From positions 682,001 through 746,000 of the forward strand of contig NZ_CAJYDW010000012.1 in NCBI RefSeq assembly GCF_913774235.1: 64,000 nt of DNA, in the 5' to 3' direction. This stretch comes from an uncultured Pseudomonas sp. (GTDB lineage: Bacteria > Pseudomonadota > Gammaproteobacteria > Pseudomonadales > Pseudomonadaceae). Positions within the stretch are counted from its first letter, which is position 1. Every line of letters begins with the position of its first letter. The notes under the pieces were generated by a model, which saw nothing but the letters and a program-made list of their open reading frames with translations, did not search any database and was not told where the DNA came from. The position numbers and the translations under genes are program-made. Below, piece after piece: positions 62,548-64,000 of this stretch.

Positions 62548-64000
62548 ATGCGTACCGACCAGCCCCAGACCATCTACCTCAAGGACTACCAGGCGCCCGA
62601 GTACCTCATCGAGGAAACCCGCCTCAGATTCGAGCTGCACGACGACCAAACCCTGGTGCACGCCGAGCTGCGCCTGCAGCGCAATCCGGCGCGGGGCGCA
62701 GGTCTGCCGCCGCTGGTGCTGCACGGCGAGGAACTGGAACTGCTGGCGGTGTCCCTGGACGACCAGACCCTGGCGGCTGGTGATTACCAGGTCGAGGCCG
62801 GCAGCCTGACCCTGCAGCCGCGGGGCGAAGCCTTCGTGCTCAAGACCTCGGTGCGCATCCATCCGGAGACCAACACCGCCCTGGAAGGCCTGTACGTCTC
62901 CGGCAAGATGTTCTGCACCCAGTGCGAAGCCGAAGGTTTCCGCAAGATCACCTACTACCTGGACCGGCCGGACGTGATGAGCGTCTTCACCACCACGGTG
63001 GAAGCCGACAAGGCCAAATACCCGATCCTGCTCTCCAACGGCAATCCGGTAGCCAGCGGCGACGCCGAGGGCGGCCGCCACTGGGCCACCTGGGAAGATC
63101 CCTTCCCCAAGCCGGCCTACCTGTTCGCCCTGGTCGCCGGTGACCTCTGGTGCGTGGAAGACAGCTATCGCACCGGCAGTGGTCGCGACGTGGCCCTGCG
63201 CATCTACGTCGAGCCGGAAAACATCGGCAAGCTGCAGCACGCCATGGACAGCCTGAAGAAGTCCATGCGCTGGGACGAGGAGGTCTACGGCCGCGAATAC
63301 GATCTGGACATCTTCATGATCGTCGCGGTGAACGACTTCAACATGGGCGCCATGGAGAACAAGGGGCTCAACATCTTCAACTCCAGTGCCGTGCTGGCCA
63401 GCCCGCGGACCGCCACCGACGCCGCCCACCAGAGGGTCGAGGCCATCGTCGCCCACGAATACTTCCACAACTGGTCGGGCAACCGCGTGACCTGCCGCGA
63501 CTGGTTCCAGCTGTCGCTCAAGGAAGGCTTCACCGTGTTCCGCGACGCCGGCTTCAGTTCCGACATGAACTCGCCCACGGTCAAGCGCATCGAGGACGTG
63601 GCCTTCCTGCGCACCAACCAGTTCGCCGAGGATGCCGGGCCCATGGCCCACCCGGTGCGCCCGGACCACTTCATCGAGATCTCCAACTTCTACACCCTGA
63701 CGGTGTACGAGAAGGGCGCCGAGGTGGTGCGCATGCTGCACACCCTGCTGGGCCCGGAGGGCTTCCGCAAGGGCACCGATCTCTACTTCGAGCGCCATGA
63801 CGGCCAGGCGGTCACCTGCGACGACTTCGTCAAGGCCCTGGAAGACGCCAATGGCGTCGACTTCAGCCAGTTCAAACGCTGGTACAGCCAGGCCGGTACG
63901 CCACGCCTGGCGGTCAGCGAGCACTACGATGCCGCGGCCAAGACCTACAGCCTCACCTTCCGCCAGAGCTGCCCGCCGACCCCGGGCCAGCCGACCAAGG
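62548..64000 (+). CDS. pepN: Aminopeptidase N (3' end outside window)
   Basis: The first 484 residues of an M1 metallopeptidase. GAMENKGLNIFNS is the exopeptidase motif, and the zinc motif is VAHEYFHNWSGNRVT with the downstream Glu in LKEGFTVFRD. It removes N-terminal amino acids from peptides in the cytoplasm. The C-terminal part lies beyond the window edge. It lies in the usual Pseudomonas position after DUF2797. Confidence 0.95.
   Translation, partial: MRTDQPQTIYLKDYQAPEYLIEETRLRFELHDDQTLVHAELRLQRNPARGAGLPPLVLHGEELELLAVSLDDQTLAAGDYQVEAGSLTLQPRGEAFVLKTSVRIHPETNTALEGLYVSGKMFCTQCEAEGFRKITYYLDRPDVMSVFTTTVEADKAKYPILLSNGNPVASGDAEGGRHWATWEDPFPKPAYLFALVAGDLWCVEDSYRTGSGRDVALRIYVEPENIGKLQHAMDSLKKSMRWDEEVYGREYDLDIFMIVAVNDFNMGAMENKGLNIFNSSAVLASPRTATDAAHQRVEAIVAHEYFHNWSGNRVTCRDWFQLSLKEGFTVFRDAGFSSDMNSPTVKRIEDVAFLRTNQFAEDAGPMAHPVRPDHFIEISNFYTLTVYEKGAEVVRMLHTLLGPEGFRKGTDLYFERHDGQAVTCDDFVKALEDANGVDFSQFKRWYSQAGTPRLAVSEHYDAAAKTYSLTFRQSCPPTPGQPTK

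Overview
This looks like chromosomal DNA of a yellow-pigmented Pseudomonas. It is GC-rich throughout except for one AT-rich island, and most gene neighbourhoods are of Pseudomonas type: imuA-imuB-dnaE2, HbcR with the 3-hydroxybutyrate genes, a LOV histidine kinase, LpxO, and DUF1315-DUF2797-pepN. A complete zeaxanthin-glucoside type carotenoid cluster is present, which points to the P. oryzihabitans/P. psychrotolerans group. That species-level placement is inference.

Layout. 1-4.3 kb: a XylR/DmpR-type sensor-regulator (cut by the window edge) diverges from an aromatic alcohol/aldehyde oxidation operon with a sigma-54 promoter. 4.3-5.8 kb: a DUF4124 protein and the lipid A hydroxylase LpxO. 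5.9-11.1 kb: the SOS mutasome imuA-imuB-dnaE2 behind a LexA box and a tiny leader ORF. 11.2-15.1 kb: HU, a YkgJ-type cysteine-cluster protein, a LysR regulator diverging from DoxX and a DODA-type dioxygenase, and a Yip1 membrane protein. 15.3-16.6 kb: an HpxO-like urate hydroxylase with NtrC/sigma-54 signals. 16.6-22.4 kb: two paralogous glycine-betaine-type binding proteins, a PhnD-like binding protein, an MBL hydrolase and an ABC permease/ATPase pair. 22.5-23.6 kb: TerC and a small conserved protein. 23.6-31.7 kb: uptake and breakdown of 3-hydroxybutyrate/acetoacetate (gntP-type permease, hbdH, atoD, atoA, atoB, atoE) behind a sigma-54 promoter, with the activator HbcR and a hydroxyacyl-CoA dehydrogenase. 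32.7-35.3 kb: cytosine uptake and deamination (codB, codA), also with a sigma-54 promoter. 35.3-36.0 kb: three tandem 200-bp repeats and REP elements. 36.0-40.3 kb: a GNAT acetyltransferase, a LOV-domain hybrid histidine kinase diverging from a stand-alone receiver, an unknown protein and a LysE exporter.

40.3-45.4 kb is a small genomic island of about 4.9 kb. It is bounded by 68/69-bp direct repeats, the right one running into the 3' end of a tRNA-Pro(CGG) gene. It holds an AT-rich two-gene operon (eukaryotic-like Ser/Thr kinase and TPR-like helical protein) and a GC-richer MerR/CDF metal-efflux pair, with no integrase. The kinase-TPR pair is the best candidate for an undescribed system in this window; a defence role is only inference.

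45.5-50.1 kb: a YgdR-type lipoprotein, molybdenum cofactor genes (mobA, moaB-moeA), a secreted unknown and a YegS-type lipid kinase. 50.1-58.3 kb: crtZ, an orphan gluconate-dehydrogenase-subunit-3-like gene, then crtB, crtI, crtY, crtX and idi (type 2) on the minus strand diverging from crtE, with a duplicated 15-bp candidate operator between idi and crtE. 58.4-64 kb: a small acidic protein, PdeM phosphoesterase, a serine acetyltransferase, a VOC protein, DUF1315, DUF2797 and pepN (cut by the window edge).

Four convincing sigma-54 promoters (aromatic alcohols, urate, hydroxybutyrate, cytosine) suggest that this stretch is rich in genes switched on for alternative carbon or nitrogen use. REP/REPIN elements recur at five intergenic sites. 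All calls come from reading the sequence; no database search was run.
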